DNA from: DATAPE01 sp036265345
Lineage (GTDB): Bacteria; Actinomycetota; CADDZG01; WHSQ01
NCBI GenBank assembly: GCA_036265345.1
Contig: DATAPE010000019.1
Location: 1 to 29,457, forward strand
Direction: 5' to 3'
Length of the DNA: 29,457 nt
Shown: positions 1-7,349 of the stretch, in pieces
How the letters are laid out: every line of letters begins with the position of its first letter
How positions within the stretch are numbered: the stretch's first letter is position 1
Notes under the pieces: model-generated
Told to the model about the DNA's origin: nothing
What the model saw: only the letters and a program-made list of their open reading frames with translations
Database searches by the model: none
Program-made: the position numbers and the translations under genes

Positions 1-210
1 CAATGAGGGTACGGATCTAAAGCCGTCGGTCTGGCGGATCGCCTTCTAGAAGAATTCGAGTTCAAGATCTCCGAGCTGGTGATCGTGCCCTCGCGCGGCG
101 GGGTGTTCGAGGTCACGGTGGGCGACGATGTCATCCACTCCAAGAAAGCCACGGGGGAGTATCCGGAAGCCGAGAGCATCATCGCGGACGTGCGTTCTCG
201 GATCGGCTGA
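1..210 (+). CDS. SelT/SelW/SelH (Rdx) family protein, 3' part; probable selenoprotein
   Basis: Partial gene whose start lies left of the window. Reading back from the TGA stop at 208-210, the frame stays open to the left edge except for one TGA at 4-6. Around it the protein reads Q-U-GYGSK, then a body with GGVFEVTV and IHSKK and a PEAES tail. From memory this matches vertebrate SelW, which has CxxU followed by GYKxK, then FFEVTV and HSKK in the same order, so the TGA falls exactly on the Sec of the CxxU redox motif. The family has a thioredoxin-like fold and is thought to act in thiol/selenol redox reactions. A SECIS-like hairpin follows the TGA (separate entry). Alternatives are a pseudogene, a sequencing error, or a Cys codon changed to TGA. 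Family assignment is strong. Sec decoding is inferred and depends on unseen sequence (the CxxU Cys) and on selA/selB/selC/selD elsewhere. Confidence 0.82.
23..37 (+). promoter_or_regulatory. candidate bacterial SECIS hairpin
   Basis: Directly downstream of the in-frame TGA (4-6) the sequence folds as CCGTC (23-27), loop GGTCT (28-32), GGCGG (33-37). This gives five consecutive pairs including one G-U. Two GATC copies at 14-17 and 37-40 could add lower pairing in an alternative fold. The loop starts 21 nt after the TGA and carries the GGUCU sequence that, from memory, E. coli fdhF also presents to SelB at nearly the same distance. The E. coli bulged U is not seen. Function is inferred. Confidence 0.65.
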
Positions 211-306
211 GCCAGAGCCCGGCGGGCCGCCTGAAGCCCCCACCCGGCGCCGCCACCGACGGTCCAGCGCGGACCGGCCGGCTACCGAGATGAGAGCATT
301 GCTGGT

Positions 307-1524
307 GTGGCCATGACACAGCTGGTGGACCTCGCCCAGATCGAGGACGCGCGCCGGGTGCTCGAGGGCGTCGCCGTCGAGACTCCCCTGGATCGGTCGC
401 GGGCCCTGTCCGAGCATGCCGGCGGGGGCGTCTTCATCAAGTGCGAGAACCTCCAACGCACCGGCTCGTTCAAGATCCGGGGGGCCTACAACCGCATCAG
501 CCGGCTCGACGAGAGCGAGCGGGCCGCGGGCGTCGTCGCGGCCTCAGCCGGTAACCACGCCCAGGGGGTTGCCCTCGCCGCCACGCTCGTGGGAGCGCCC
601 TCGACCGTCTTCATGCCGGAAGGCGCGTCTCTGCCCAAGATCGAGGCCACGGAGCGTTACGGCGCCAAAGTGATCCTCACCGGCAAGGACTTCGGTGCTG
701 CTTTCGACGCTGCCCAGCTGCATGCCGAGGAGCACGGACTCGTCTTCGTTCCGCCCTTTGACCATCCCAACATCATTGCGGGGCAGGGAACGATCGGGCT
801 CGAGATCAACGATTCTCTTCCGGGGGCTCGAACGGTGGTGGTACCGGTGGGAGGAGGCGGCTTGATATCGGGCATCGCCGCGGCTCTCCACGGACGAGGT
901 CAACGGGTGCGATTGGTGGGCGTACAGGCCGCCGGCGCCGCCGCATTCCCGGCTTCCCTGGCGAAAGGCATGCCGGTAAGCCTGGATGAGATGACCACCA
1001 TCGCCGACGGGATCGCCGCGAACTGCCCCGGGGAGCTGACCTTCGCTCATGTCCAGGAGCTGGTCGACGAGGTCGTATGCGTCGACGATGAAGCGATCGC
1101 GAAAGCCCTGGTGTTCGCTGCCGAGCGGATGAAGATGGTGCTGGAGCCTGCCGGCGGAGCCGGCGTGGCCGCGGTCCTCGAAGAGGTTGCCGAGCTAGAA
1201 CCGCCCGTGGTCGTGGTGCTGTCGGGCGGCAACATCGACCCGCTCCTGCTGTTGCGCGTTATCCGCTTTGGGCTCGGTGCGTCGGGGCGATATTTCGCGT
1301 TTCACACCCGGATACCGGATCAGCCCGGAGCGCTCCACAGTCTGCTCGGTTGCATCGCGACGGCTGGTGCGAATGTGGTCGGCGTCGAGCACCACCGCGA
1401 AGGGGTAGCGGTCGACCTCGGCGAAGTCGACGTTGCTCTTCAGGTGGAAACCCGGGGGCCCCCGCACATCCAGGAGCTGGTCGACCGTCTGTCCGACTCC
1501 GGATACCCGGTCGAGCGGCTGTGA
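307..1524 (+). CDS. ilvA: threonine ammonia-lyase (threonine dehydratase) with C-terminal ACT domain
   Basis: PLP enzyme converting L-threonine to 2-oxobutanoate and ammonia, the first step toward isoleucine or a catabolic route. The 405-residue frame has SFKIRG with the PLP lysine at about residue 56, SAGNHAQG at 80-87, the phosphate-binding GGGG loop at 182-185 and a LSGGN segment near 305-309. An ACT-like regulatory domain follows from about residue 328 (HTRIPDQPGALHSLL). The total fits the one-ACT catabolic/biosynthetic type seen in many actinobacteria, rather than long E. coli IlvA with two ACT-like repeats. The start is GTG at 307 or ATG at 313; neither has a clear ribosome site. It lies 96 bp after the SelW-like gene and 56 bp before nadC, so a shared transcript is possible. 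The family call is firm. Catabolic (TdcB-like) versus biosynthetic use cannot be settled here. Confidence 0.93.
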   Translation: MAMTQLVDLAQIEDARRVLEGVAVETPLDRSRALSEHAGGGVFIKCENLQRTGSFKIRGAYNRISRLDESERAAGVVAASAGNHAQGVALAATLVGAPSTVFMPEGASLPKIEATERYGAKVILTGKDFGAAFDAAQLHAEEHGLVFVPPFDHPNIIAGQGTIGLEINDSLPGARTVVVPVGGGGLISGIAAALHGRGQRVRLVGVQAAGAAAFPASLAKGMPVSLDEMTTIADGIAANCPGELTFAHVQELVDEVVCVDDEAIAKALVFAAERMKMVLEPAGGAGVAAVLEEVAELEPPVVVVLSGGNIDPLLLLRVIRFGLGASGRYFAFHTRIPDQPGALHSLLGCIATAGANVVGVEHHREGVAVDLGEVDVALQVETRGPPHIQELVDRLSDSGYPVERL

Positions 1525-1580
1525 CGGACCGCAGTCGCGGGAATGCTGTCGGGGGTCGGTCTGTTGTACACAGGAGAGAT

Positions 1581-2423
1581 ATGAGTCTTTTCGATGAACG
1601 CTGGGTGCAAAGATCGATCGCCCGTTTCATCGATGAAGACGTGGGTCGGGGAGATATCACTACTCGGTCTCTCATCCCGCCGGATGCCACCGGCAGCGCG
1701 CATATCGAGACGCGTCAAGAGGCGATCGTTGCCGGGCTCGACGCCGCGATGCTGTGTTTCGAAGCCTTCGGCGACGACGTCAGCTGGGAGTGCCGAACGG
1801 CCGACGGCGACGAGGTTCGAGCGGGGGATGTTCTCGCCCAAGTGGAGGGCTCGATGCGCTCGATCATCACGGCCGAGAGAACGGCGCTGAATCTGTTGGG
1901 GCGCCTCAGTGGGGTCGCCACCCTTACCCGCAGGTTCGTGGATGCGGTCGGCGACACCGCTGTCCGGCTGGTGGATACCCGCAAGACCACGCCCGGCCTG
2001 AGGGTCCTCGAGAAGAACGCGGTGCGAGCGGGTGGGGGATTCAACCATCGCTTCGGGCTCGACGACGGCATCCTCATCAAGGACAACCATCTCGCCGCAG
2101 TCGGGGGGATAACGGAAGCCGTCACGCGCATGCGAGAGGTGGCTCCTCACGGCCTGTTGGTGGAGGTGGAGGTCCAGGATCTCGCCGGCCTCGATGCCGC
2201 CTTGGCGGCGGGGGCCCAGGCGATCCTGCTCGACAACATGACGCCGGAGCTCGTTCGAGAAGCCGTCGTGCGCGCGGGCGGGAAGGCACTGCTCGAGGCG
2301 TCGGGCGGGATAACGCTGGACAACGTACGGAGCTATGCCGAGGCTGGGGTCGATCTCATCTCCATAGGCGCTCTTACACACTCGGCCCCCGCTATCGACG
2401 TGTCACTGGAGGTGCACAGCTGA
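1581..2423 (+). CDS. nadC: nicotinate-nucleotide pyrophosphorylase (quinolinate phosphoribosyltransferase)
   Basis: Converts quinolinate plus PRPP to nicotinate mononucleotide, CO2 and PPi in de novo NAD synthesis. The 280-residue protein is of normal family length. It shows DTRKTTPGLR (132-141), KDNH (167-170), EVEV (195-198), LLDNM (216-220) and EASGGI (239-244), the substrate and PRPP-binding barrel motifs. The open frame extends further upstream, but ATG 1581 is chosen because AGGAGAG (1572-1578) lies just before it and MSLFDERWVQ is a natural N-terminus. The TGA stop overlaps the nadA ATG by one base, implying coupled translation. An imperfect palindrome at 1561-1573 overlaps the ribosome site and could be an operator (weak). 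Confidence 0.96.
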   Translation: MSLFDERWVQRSIARFIDEDVGRGDITTRSLIPPDATGSAHIETRQEAIVAGLDAAMLCFEAFGDDVSWECRTADGDEVRAGDVLAQVEGSMRSIITAERTALNLLGRLSGVATLTRRFVDAVGDTAVRLVDTRKTTPGLRVLEKNAVRAGGGFNHRFGLDDGILIKDNHLAAVGGITEAVTRMREVAPHGLLVEVEVQDLAGLDAALAAGAQAILLDNMTPELVREAVVRAGGKALLEASGGITLDNVRSYAEAGVDLISIGALTHSAPAIDVSLEVHS

Positions 2424-3397
2424 TGGTTCTGACGGCCGACGCGCTTCGATCGGGCGTGGACGAGTCGTGGGCGAGCGAGGTAACGGAACTCGCGAAACAG
2501 CGAGACGCAGTGATCCTGGCCCACAACTACCAGGTTCCTGCCATCCAAGATGTGGCCGACTTCGTCGGCGATTCCCTCGAGCTGTCGCGGATCGCTGCCG
2601 AGATCGAACAGTCGACGATCGTTTTCTGCGGCGTGCATTTCATGGCTGAGACGGCGAAGATCCTGGCGCCGGATAAGACGGTATTGATCCCCGATCCCCA
2701 GGCGGGTTGTTCGCTGGCTGCTTCGATCACCGCGGAAGACGTCCGCAAGTGGAAGACCGAGTTCGAAGACCCCGTGGTTGTCCTCTACGTGAACACGAGC
2801 GCCGCCGCCAAGGCCGAGGCCGACTACTGCTGTACGTCGGCGAATGCCGCGAAGGTGGTCGAGGCGATCCCCGACGACAAGGACATCCTGTTCGGACCCG
2901 ACATGTTCCTCGGGGCACATGTGGAACGCGTCACGGGTCGCAAGATGAACGTCTGGATGGGCGAGTGCCACGTTCACGCAGGTATCGAGCCCCGCCACAT
3001 CCAGACGATGATGTCCGACCATCCGGCCGCCGAGTTGCACGTGCACCCGGAATGCGGGTGCTCCTCCTCGACGATGTATCTCGTCTCGACCGGCGACCTG
3101 CCGGCCGATCGCACCTTCGTGCTGGGTACCGGCGGAATGGTTCGACGGGCTCGGGAGACGAAGGCGGATGAAGTGATCGTGGCGACCGAGACGGGCATGC
3201 TCCATCGCCTCCGCAAGGAGAATCCGGAGGTCGACTACATCCCCGCATCCGAGACGGCTCAGTGCGGATACATGAAGATGATCACGCCGATGAAGCTTCT
3301 GCGCACCCTGCAGACGGGCGAGCATGAGGTGAAGGTCGATCCCGCGATCGCCGACCGGGCCCGGCTCCCCATCGAACGGATGATCGCGATCGCCTGA
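2423..3397 (+). CDS. nadA: quinolinate synthase A (4Fe-4S)
   Basis: Condenses iminoaspartate (from NadB) with dihydroxyacetone phosphate to quinolinate. The 324-residue protein has HNYQ (34-37), AGCSLA with C96, GECHVH with C182 and AQCGYMK with C281. The spacing of 86 and 99 residues fits the three Cys ligands of the NadA 4Fe-4S cluster. Start ATG 2423 overlaps the nadC stop (TGATG) and gives MVLTADALRS. It ends only 10 bp before the stop of the convergent membrane-protein gene, leaving no room for a separate terminator. nadB is not adjacent but lies at 25707-27215. Confidence 0.96.
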   Translation: MVLTADALRSGVDESWASEVTELAKQRDAVILAHNYQVPAIQDVADFVGDSLELSRIAAEIEQSTIVFCGVHFMAETAKILAPDKTVLIPDPQAGCSLAASITAEDVRKWKTEFEDPVVVLYVNTSAAAKAEADYCCTSANAAKVVEAIPDDKDILFGPDMFLGAHVERVTGRKMNVWMGECHVHAGIEPRHIQTMMSDHPAAELHVHPECGCSSSTMYLVSTGDLPADRTFVLGTGGMVRRARETKADEVIVATETGMLHRLRKENPEVDYIPASETAQCGYMKMITPMKLLRTLQTGEHEVKVDPAIADRARLPIERMIAIA

Positions 3398-3407
3398 GTG
3401 GCGCCCT

Positions 3408-3929
3408 CTATTCCTGGCTCGGGGGCAGCCGGTCGCGGTGCGGCGACGCGGCTATCCCAATGACCGATGCGATGAGACCCCCCACGCCCGCTATCGCAAC
3501 GAGCGTGAGACCGACCCCAGGCTTGGCTTTGCCCTGCACCGTCGTGTGCAGCGCATGTTCCAGACCGCGTAAGAATCCAGAGGTGGGATCGCCGAGCCCC
3601 CTGTAATCCGCTACCGCGATGGCGCCGATGAACATCGATGCGATGAAGGAGATCCATGGGTACAGACTGCGTTCTCTGGATGCGAGCAGCGCGGCACAGA
3701 TGATGACGACGGCTCCCGCGACCAGCACTACCTTCCAATCAGAGACCTTGGTCCCGGCGATCGGCGCCGACGGACTCACGCGGGTGGAGGTGCCGGGAGG
3801 TTCGTCGAGGGAGAACGTCACCCACGTCAAGAAGCAGCCCACGATAGCGAGGATCCCTGCTACGAAGAGGCCCGCGGATGCGCCCAGTCGCGCGCGGTCG
3901 AAGTAGTCGGGAATGGGAGTTTGCGACAC
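3408..3929 (-). CDS. small four-helix membrane protein, unknown function
   Basis: A 173-residue protein with four predicted membrane helices at about residues 15-38, 66-83, 88-107 and 141-165, a polar loop rich in Ser/Thr/Pro (about 43-60) and a charged C-terminus. No family is recognised. The start is GTG (3929-3927), six bases after a TAGGCT -10-like box, so the transcript is probably leaderless. It diverges from mca with only 17 bp between start codons and converges on nadA. No function should be inferred beyond membrane location. Confidence 0.78.
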   Translation of the reverse strand: MSQTPIPDYFDRARLGASAGLFVAGILAIVGCFLTWVTFSLDEPPGTSTRVSPSAPIAGTKVSDWKVVLVAGAVVIICAALLASRERSLYPWISFIASMFIGAIAVADYRGLGDPTSGFLRGLEHALHTTVQGKAKPGVGLTLVAIAGVGGLIASVIGIAASPHRDRLPPSQE

Positions 3930-3934
3930 TCCGT

Positions 3935-3940
3935 TAGCCT
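3935..3940 (+). promoter_or_regulatory. -10 box for mca (leaderless)
   Basis: TAGCCT ends 6 nt before the GTG start of mca at 3947, so transcription would begin at the start codon. No Shine-Dalgarno sequence fits in the 17-bp gap. It overlaps the opposite-strand -10 box inside the 10-bp palindrome GCCTATAGGC (3937-3946). Confidence 0.6.
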
Positions 3941-3941
3941 A
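3936..3941 (-). promoter_or_regulatory. -10 box for the 3408-3929 membrane-protein gene (leaderless)
   Basis: On the minus strand TAGGCT ends 6 nt before GTG 3929. It overlaps five of six bases of the mca -10 box, so the two divergent promoters probably exclude each other. Confidence 0.58.
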
Positions 3942-3946
3942 TAGGC

Positions 3947-4807
3947 GTGACTTCCAAACGACGTTGCTTGCTGGCATTACACGCGCACCCGGACGATGAA
4001 TCCTCCAAGGGGGCCGGGACCATGGCGCGCTATGCGGATGAAGGTGTGCGTGTCGTGCTGGTGTGCGCGACCGGCGGTGAAGAAGGCGAGATCTTGAATC
4101 CGCGGATGGACCAACCGGGGATCCTCGAGAAGATGACCGAGCTGCGCCAAGCTGAGTTGGAGACTGCTGCCGACATGCTGGGGGTAGAGCGTCTCTACAT
4201 GCTGGGCTACCGCGACTCGGGGATGCCGGGGTCGCCCGCCAATGCGCGGCCCGAGGCCTTCTGCAACGCCGACCCGGACGAGGTCGTGGGCAAGCTGGTG
4301 GAGATCATCCGTACCGAACGACCGGAGGTTGTCCTCTCGTATGACGAATCGAAAGGCTACGAACACCCGGACCATGTGCGGGTCCACGAGCTAGGGCGGC
4401 GAGCGTTTCACGAAGCGGGAGACCCTGCAGCCTTTCCCGCGGCCGGACCCCCGTGGTCGCCCAGCAAGCTGTACTACTTCGCCACGTTCTCCAAGCAGCG
4501 GTTCGAGATGATCCATAAAGGTGCGGAGGCGAAAGGGATCGAAAGCCCGTTCGCAGACTGGCTGAAGGAATGGGACAACAGAGACTTCGAGGATCCCAAG
4601 ATCACCACCCAGGTCGACGTCGGCGATTACATCGACTTGCGCACCAAGGCACTGCTGGCCCACGCCACGCAGATAGATCCCGACAGCTTCTGGTTCGCGA
4701 TCCCGGACGAGATCACGAAAGAGGTCTATCCGTGGGAGGACTACACCCTCGTCGAGGGCGGGAGCGAAGAGGACTTACCCGAGAACGATCTCTTCGCCGG
4801 CGTCTAG
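3947..4807 (+). CDS. mca: mycothiol S-conjugate amidase
   Basis: Zn-dependent LmbE/PIG-L family deacetylase/amidase that cleaves mycothiol S-conjugates to release mercapturic acids for export, a detoxification step of mycothiol-making actinobacteria. The 286-residue protein has AHPDDESSKGA (13-23) with Zn ligands H14 and D17, and HPDH (140-143) with H143. It also has the Mca-typical CATGGEEGEILNP segment, SKLYY, a HATQIDP segment and a C-terminal DLFAGV. The closely related MshB is less likely because the SSKGA extension and the LFAGV tail are Mca-like. The GTG start follows a -10 box at 6 nt spacing (leaderless). The last 33 bp overlap, tail to tail, the 3' end of the FtsH-like gene. This gene is the best evidence for an actinobacterial host. 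Confidence 0.93.
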   Translation: MTSKRRCLLALHAHPDDESSKGAGTMARYADEGVRVVLVCATGGEEGEILNPRMDQPGILEKMTELRQAELETAADMLGVERLYMLGYRDSGMPGSPANARPEAFCNADPDEVVGKLVEIIRTERPEVVLSYDESKGYEHPDHVRVHELGRRAFHEAGDPAAFPAAGPPWSPSKLYYFATFSKQRFEMIHKGAEAKGIESPFADWLKEWDNRDFEDPKITTQVDVGDYIDLRTKALLAHATQIDPDSFWFAIPDEITKEVYPWEDYTLVEGGSEEDLPENDLFAGV

Positions 4808-6643
4808 AACGAAGGGAGGCCGCTTGCGCTCCGCGTCCTGTAGCACTCTGAGGATCTCGTCTCCCATCAGCTCTTCTTGTTCCTGCAGGGCATCCCGCAA
4901 GGCCTTTACGAGATCGAGGTTCTGCGCAAGCAGCTCAGTCACTTCTTCGCGCTGACGCCGCAGAAGCGCTTCCACCTCTTCTCTGGTGTCGTCGTTGCTC
5001 AGGACCTTGGCAACGATGTTGGGGGACAGGGGCATGCCGTTGTCGACCGCCTCATAGGAGATGAGCGAGCGCCCCATGCCGAACGAGCCCACCATCTGGG
5101 CAGCGACGGAGGTTGCGGCAGTTAGATCGGAGGACGGACCCGTTCCGGTTTCGCCGAACAGCAGCTGCTCGGCAGCCATCCCTCCCAAGCTGATCTTCAG
5201 TGTTGATTCCAGTTCCGATTGAGTTCTCGTGAAGCGCTCCTCGGTGGCGGAGTGTGCCAGGAGGCCAAGAGCGTCCCGGCGCTTGATGATCGACAGAACC
5301 TCGAGCTTGCGATCCTTGCCGCACAGGTAGGTGGCCGCGGCATGCCCGGCTTCATGCGTTGCGATCAGCTGGCGTTCCCGTTCCGTATAGGCAACGGGTT
5401 GAGCCAGCCCGATCTCCTCTGACAGACGCGCCCGCTGGATATCCCGCCAGGTCAGTTGCCGGCGCCCGTCTCGGATCGCCCAGACCAGCGCCTCATCGAG
5501 GACGTGCTCGAGCATGGCCGGCGTGTAGCCGAGCGTCATCGACGCGAATTCTTCCCGCAGATCATCCTGCAGCATCTCGGGAGCTATGGCACGGGCGCCG
5601 AGGAAGTAGTCGATGAGGTCCCGGCGGCCTGCGCGGGAGGGAACATCGAAGTAGAGAGTGCGATCGAACCGCCCCGGCCGAAGGAGTGCAGTGTCGAGCG
5701 AGTCCGCCCGGTTGGTGGCGCCGATGATCAGGACGTTGCTGTAGGCGCCGGGCTTCTTCTTTATCTGATGGTCTGCCGGGAAGAACTTGTTGATCACGTC
5801 TATCGACCCGTTCATCACCCGGCGTGACCACGGAGGTGTGTCGAAGGACTGGAGCTGAACGAGCAACTCGTTCACCATGCCCCCGGTTGCCTGATTGGCT
5901 ATCGCACTCACCGAGCGATCCCCTTGCCTGTATGGAGCGGCAGGTTCGCCCCCGCGGGAGCCTCCGACGGCGTCGATCTCTTCGATGAATCCGATCGCGC
6001 CTCCTTCTTTCTTCGCCGCTTTCTTCAGGGCCTTGAAGAAGGACCGGATCTTCATGGCGGTCATGCCGAACCACATGCTCTGGAATGCGGGGGCTGAGAC
6101 GAAGAAGAAGGGAACCCCTGCTTCCGCGGCCATCGCCTTCGCCATGTGTGTCTTCCCGGTTCCCGGCCTGCCCTCGAAGAGCACTCCCCGCCGCGGATTG
6201 CCCCCCAACTCGTCCTTGAAGGTCTTGTACGTAAGGAAGATCTGAAGGGTGCGCGCCACTTCTTCCAGCACCACATCGATCCCCCGCACGTCGGCGAACC
6301 CCAGCCCGATCTCCTCGGGGCTGAAGCGGACGTGTGGAGAGCGTCCGTTCAAGAGCGGCATCGCAACCATGGCCATGATGGCGATCGCCAAAACGAATAG
6401 GAGGAGGATCAGGATCGCGTCGGGCCCGATATGCGGGAGGCCGAGCGCGATAGGCCTGTCCGTGAACACGCGATCGAGCAGGTACGCCAATATGACAAGG
6501 TTCAGATACAGGACATATCTGAGCCTCGTCTGCCGGTTCGCTTCTCGGATCCGGCGGACGTCGGCCTTGTGATCGTCCGCGAGCATCCGGAAGTGCTCTC
6601 TTATAGGGAGCGGGTCTGCCTGTACGGACGGATCTTTGTGCAC
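4775..6643 (-). CDS. FtsH-like membrane AAA+ zinc metalloprotease, divergent
   Basis: A 622-residue protein (from GTG 6643) with two N-terminal membrane helices at about 43-60 and 75-98, an AAA+ module and an M41 peptidase domain. Visible motifs are Walker A GRPGTGKT (158-165), Walker B FIEEID (219-224), sensor/arginine-finger region from ATNR (309) to GRFDR (324-328), the zinc motif HEAGH (430-434) and D506 as the likely third ligand. It would extract and degrade membrane or cytosolic substrates. It differs from housekeeping FtsH in three ways: only about 15 residues between the two helices instead of a large external domain; FIEEID instead of FIDEID; and about 40 extra residues between Walker B and sensor 1 (extra segment near 226-302). 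The C-terminus is Glu-rich and likely coiled coil (540-610). The membrane-protein gene 33 bp upstream is probably in the same operon. Protease activity is inferred from intact catalytic residues. Confidence 0.88.
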   Translation of the reverse strand: MHKDPSVQADPLPIREHFRMLADDHKADVRRIREANRQTRLRYVLYLNLVILAYLLDRVFTDRPIALGLPHIGPDAILILLLFVLAIAIMAMVAMPLLNGRSPHVRFSPEEIGLGFADVRGIDVVLEEVARTLQIFLTYKTFKDELGGNPRRGVLFEGRPGTGKTHMAKAMAAEAGVPFFFVSAPAFQSMWFGMTAMKIRSFFKALKKAAKKEGGAIGFIEEIDAVGGSRGGEPAAPYRQGDRSVSAIANQATGGMVNELLVQLQSFDTPPWSRRVMNGSIDVINKFFPADHQIKKKPGAYSNVLIIGATNRADSLDTALLRPGRFDRTLYFDVPSRAGRRDLIDYFLGARAIAPEMLQDDLREEFASMTLGYTPAMLEHVLDEALVWAIRDGRRQLTWRDIQRARLSEEIGLAQPVAYTERERQLIATHEAGHAAATYLCGKDRKLEVLSIIKRRDALGLLAHSATEERFTRTQSELESTLKISLGGMAAEQLLFGETGTGPSSDLTAATSVAAQMVGSFGMGRSLISYEAVDNGMPLSPNIVAKVLSNDDTREEVEALLRRQREEVTELLAQNLDLVKALRDALQEQEELMGDEILRVLQDAERKRPPFVLDAGEEIVLG

Positions 6644-6648
6644 ACTCG

Positions 6649-6653
6649 CCTCC
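6649..6653 (-). promoter_or_regulatory. ribosome binding site deciding the FtsH-like start
   Basis: GGAGG on the minus strand lies 5 nt before GTG 6643. This favours GTG 6643 over the in-frame TTG at 6655, whose codon overlaps this GGAGG. Confidence 0.7.
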
Positions 6654-6676
6654 AAGTAGAGAGTTGCACGATAGTC

Positions 6677-7276
6677 CTACAGGAGGCCCTCGCTAACCAC
6701 GTCGCGCGTCGAGAGTGCATGCGATGAGACGGCGGCAGCACCCAAAACGAAGGCGGCCCCTGCGGCGCGCGCCGCGCCCTGTGTCAGCCCCAAAACGGCG
6801 AATGACCAATTTGCACCAAATGGCTCCGCGATCAGGCGGCCGATCGCATCCAATAGACCTCCTACCGCGAGGGCTGCGAGTAACGCCACCAGCAACGCTC
6901 CACCAAACTTCGGCATGCGCGTGCCGTGGTGCCGCCTGAAGGCGTCTCGCCAGGCTTTAACTGCGGTGGGCACTTCGCCCGTTTCGTCTATCTCGATAAC
7001 CGCACGCGCGGCGCGGACGGCAAGGGGGAGAAGCGCGATCTCCGCGGCGTCAAGCAACCAGAGAGCGAGGCGCGCCCGCCCGATCTGTGACGGGCCGACG
7101 AGATGAACCTGTCGCGTTACGGGAAAGCGCTCGATCTGGGGCGCCAGCTCACGGACGGCGATGACCCTGTGGAAGGTGAACACGTAGATGAGATGCAAGG
7201 GGACCGTGAGGGCCGCGGCCACGAAGAAGAGCGTCCAGAAGTGCCGGAAAGTGACGCGGAAGCCTGCGTCGAGCAT
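6677..7276 (-). CDS. membrane protein, unknown function
   Basis: A 199-residue protein with a hydrophobic N-terminal helix (about 13-33) and further hydrophobic stretches near 75-92, 124-146 and 157-183. Between them lies a basic cytosolic-looking loop (KAWRDAFRRHHGTR). No family is recognised. ATG 7276 follows TAGGAT by 6 nt, so the transcript is probably leaderless. It is the first gene of a probable two-gene operon with the FtsH-like protease 33 bp downstream. A partner, regulator or substrate role for that protease is only a guess from position. It diverges from the glycosyltransferase. Confidence 0.78.
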   Translation of the reverse strand: MLDAGFRVTFRHFWTLFFVAAALTVPLHLIYVFTFHRVIAVRELAPQIERFPVTRQVHLVGPSQIGRARLALWLLDAAEIALLPLAVRAARAVIEIDETGEVPTAVKAWRDAFRRHHGTRMPKFGGALLVALLAALAVGGLLDAIGRLIAEPFGANWSFAVLGLTQGAARAAGAAFVLGAAAVSSHALSTRDVVSEGLL

Positions 7277-7282
7277 GGCGGC

Positions 7283-7288
7283 ATCCTA
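7283..7288 (-). promoter_or_regulatory. -10 box for the 6677-7276 gene (leaderless)
   Basis: Minus-strand TAGGAT, then six bases (GCCGCC), then ATG 7276. The spacing matches the other leaderless promoters in this window. Confidence 0.6.
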
Positions 7289-7336
7289 GGGTCTGCTGTC
7301 CGTCCCGGCCCTTCGGGTGGTTTCCGTTGCGGCCAC

Positions 7337-7342
7337 TAGGGT
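7337..7342 (+). promoter_or_regulatory. -10 box for the glycosyltransferase (leaderless)
   Basis: TAGGGT ends 7 nt before GTG 7350. It supports that start over the upstream end of the open frame at 7317. Confidence 0.58.
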
Positions 7343-7349
7343 GCATCCG

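Noticed and set aside
1350..1580. N-terminal extension of nadC inside ilvA
   Set aside because: It overlaps the ACT domain of ilvA; ATG 1581 has a ribosome site and the normal NadC N-terminus.
1440..2381. 313-codon minus-strand frame over ilvA/nadC
   Set aside because: It lies entirely antisense to the well-supported ilvA and nadC, with low-complexity His/Arg-rich sequence and no family motif.
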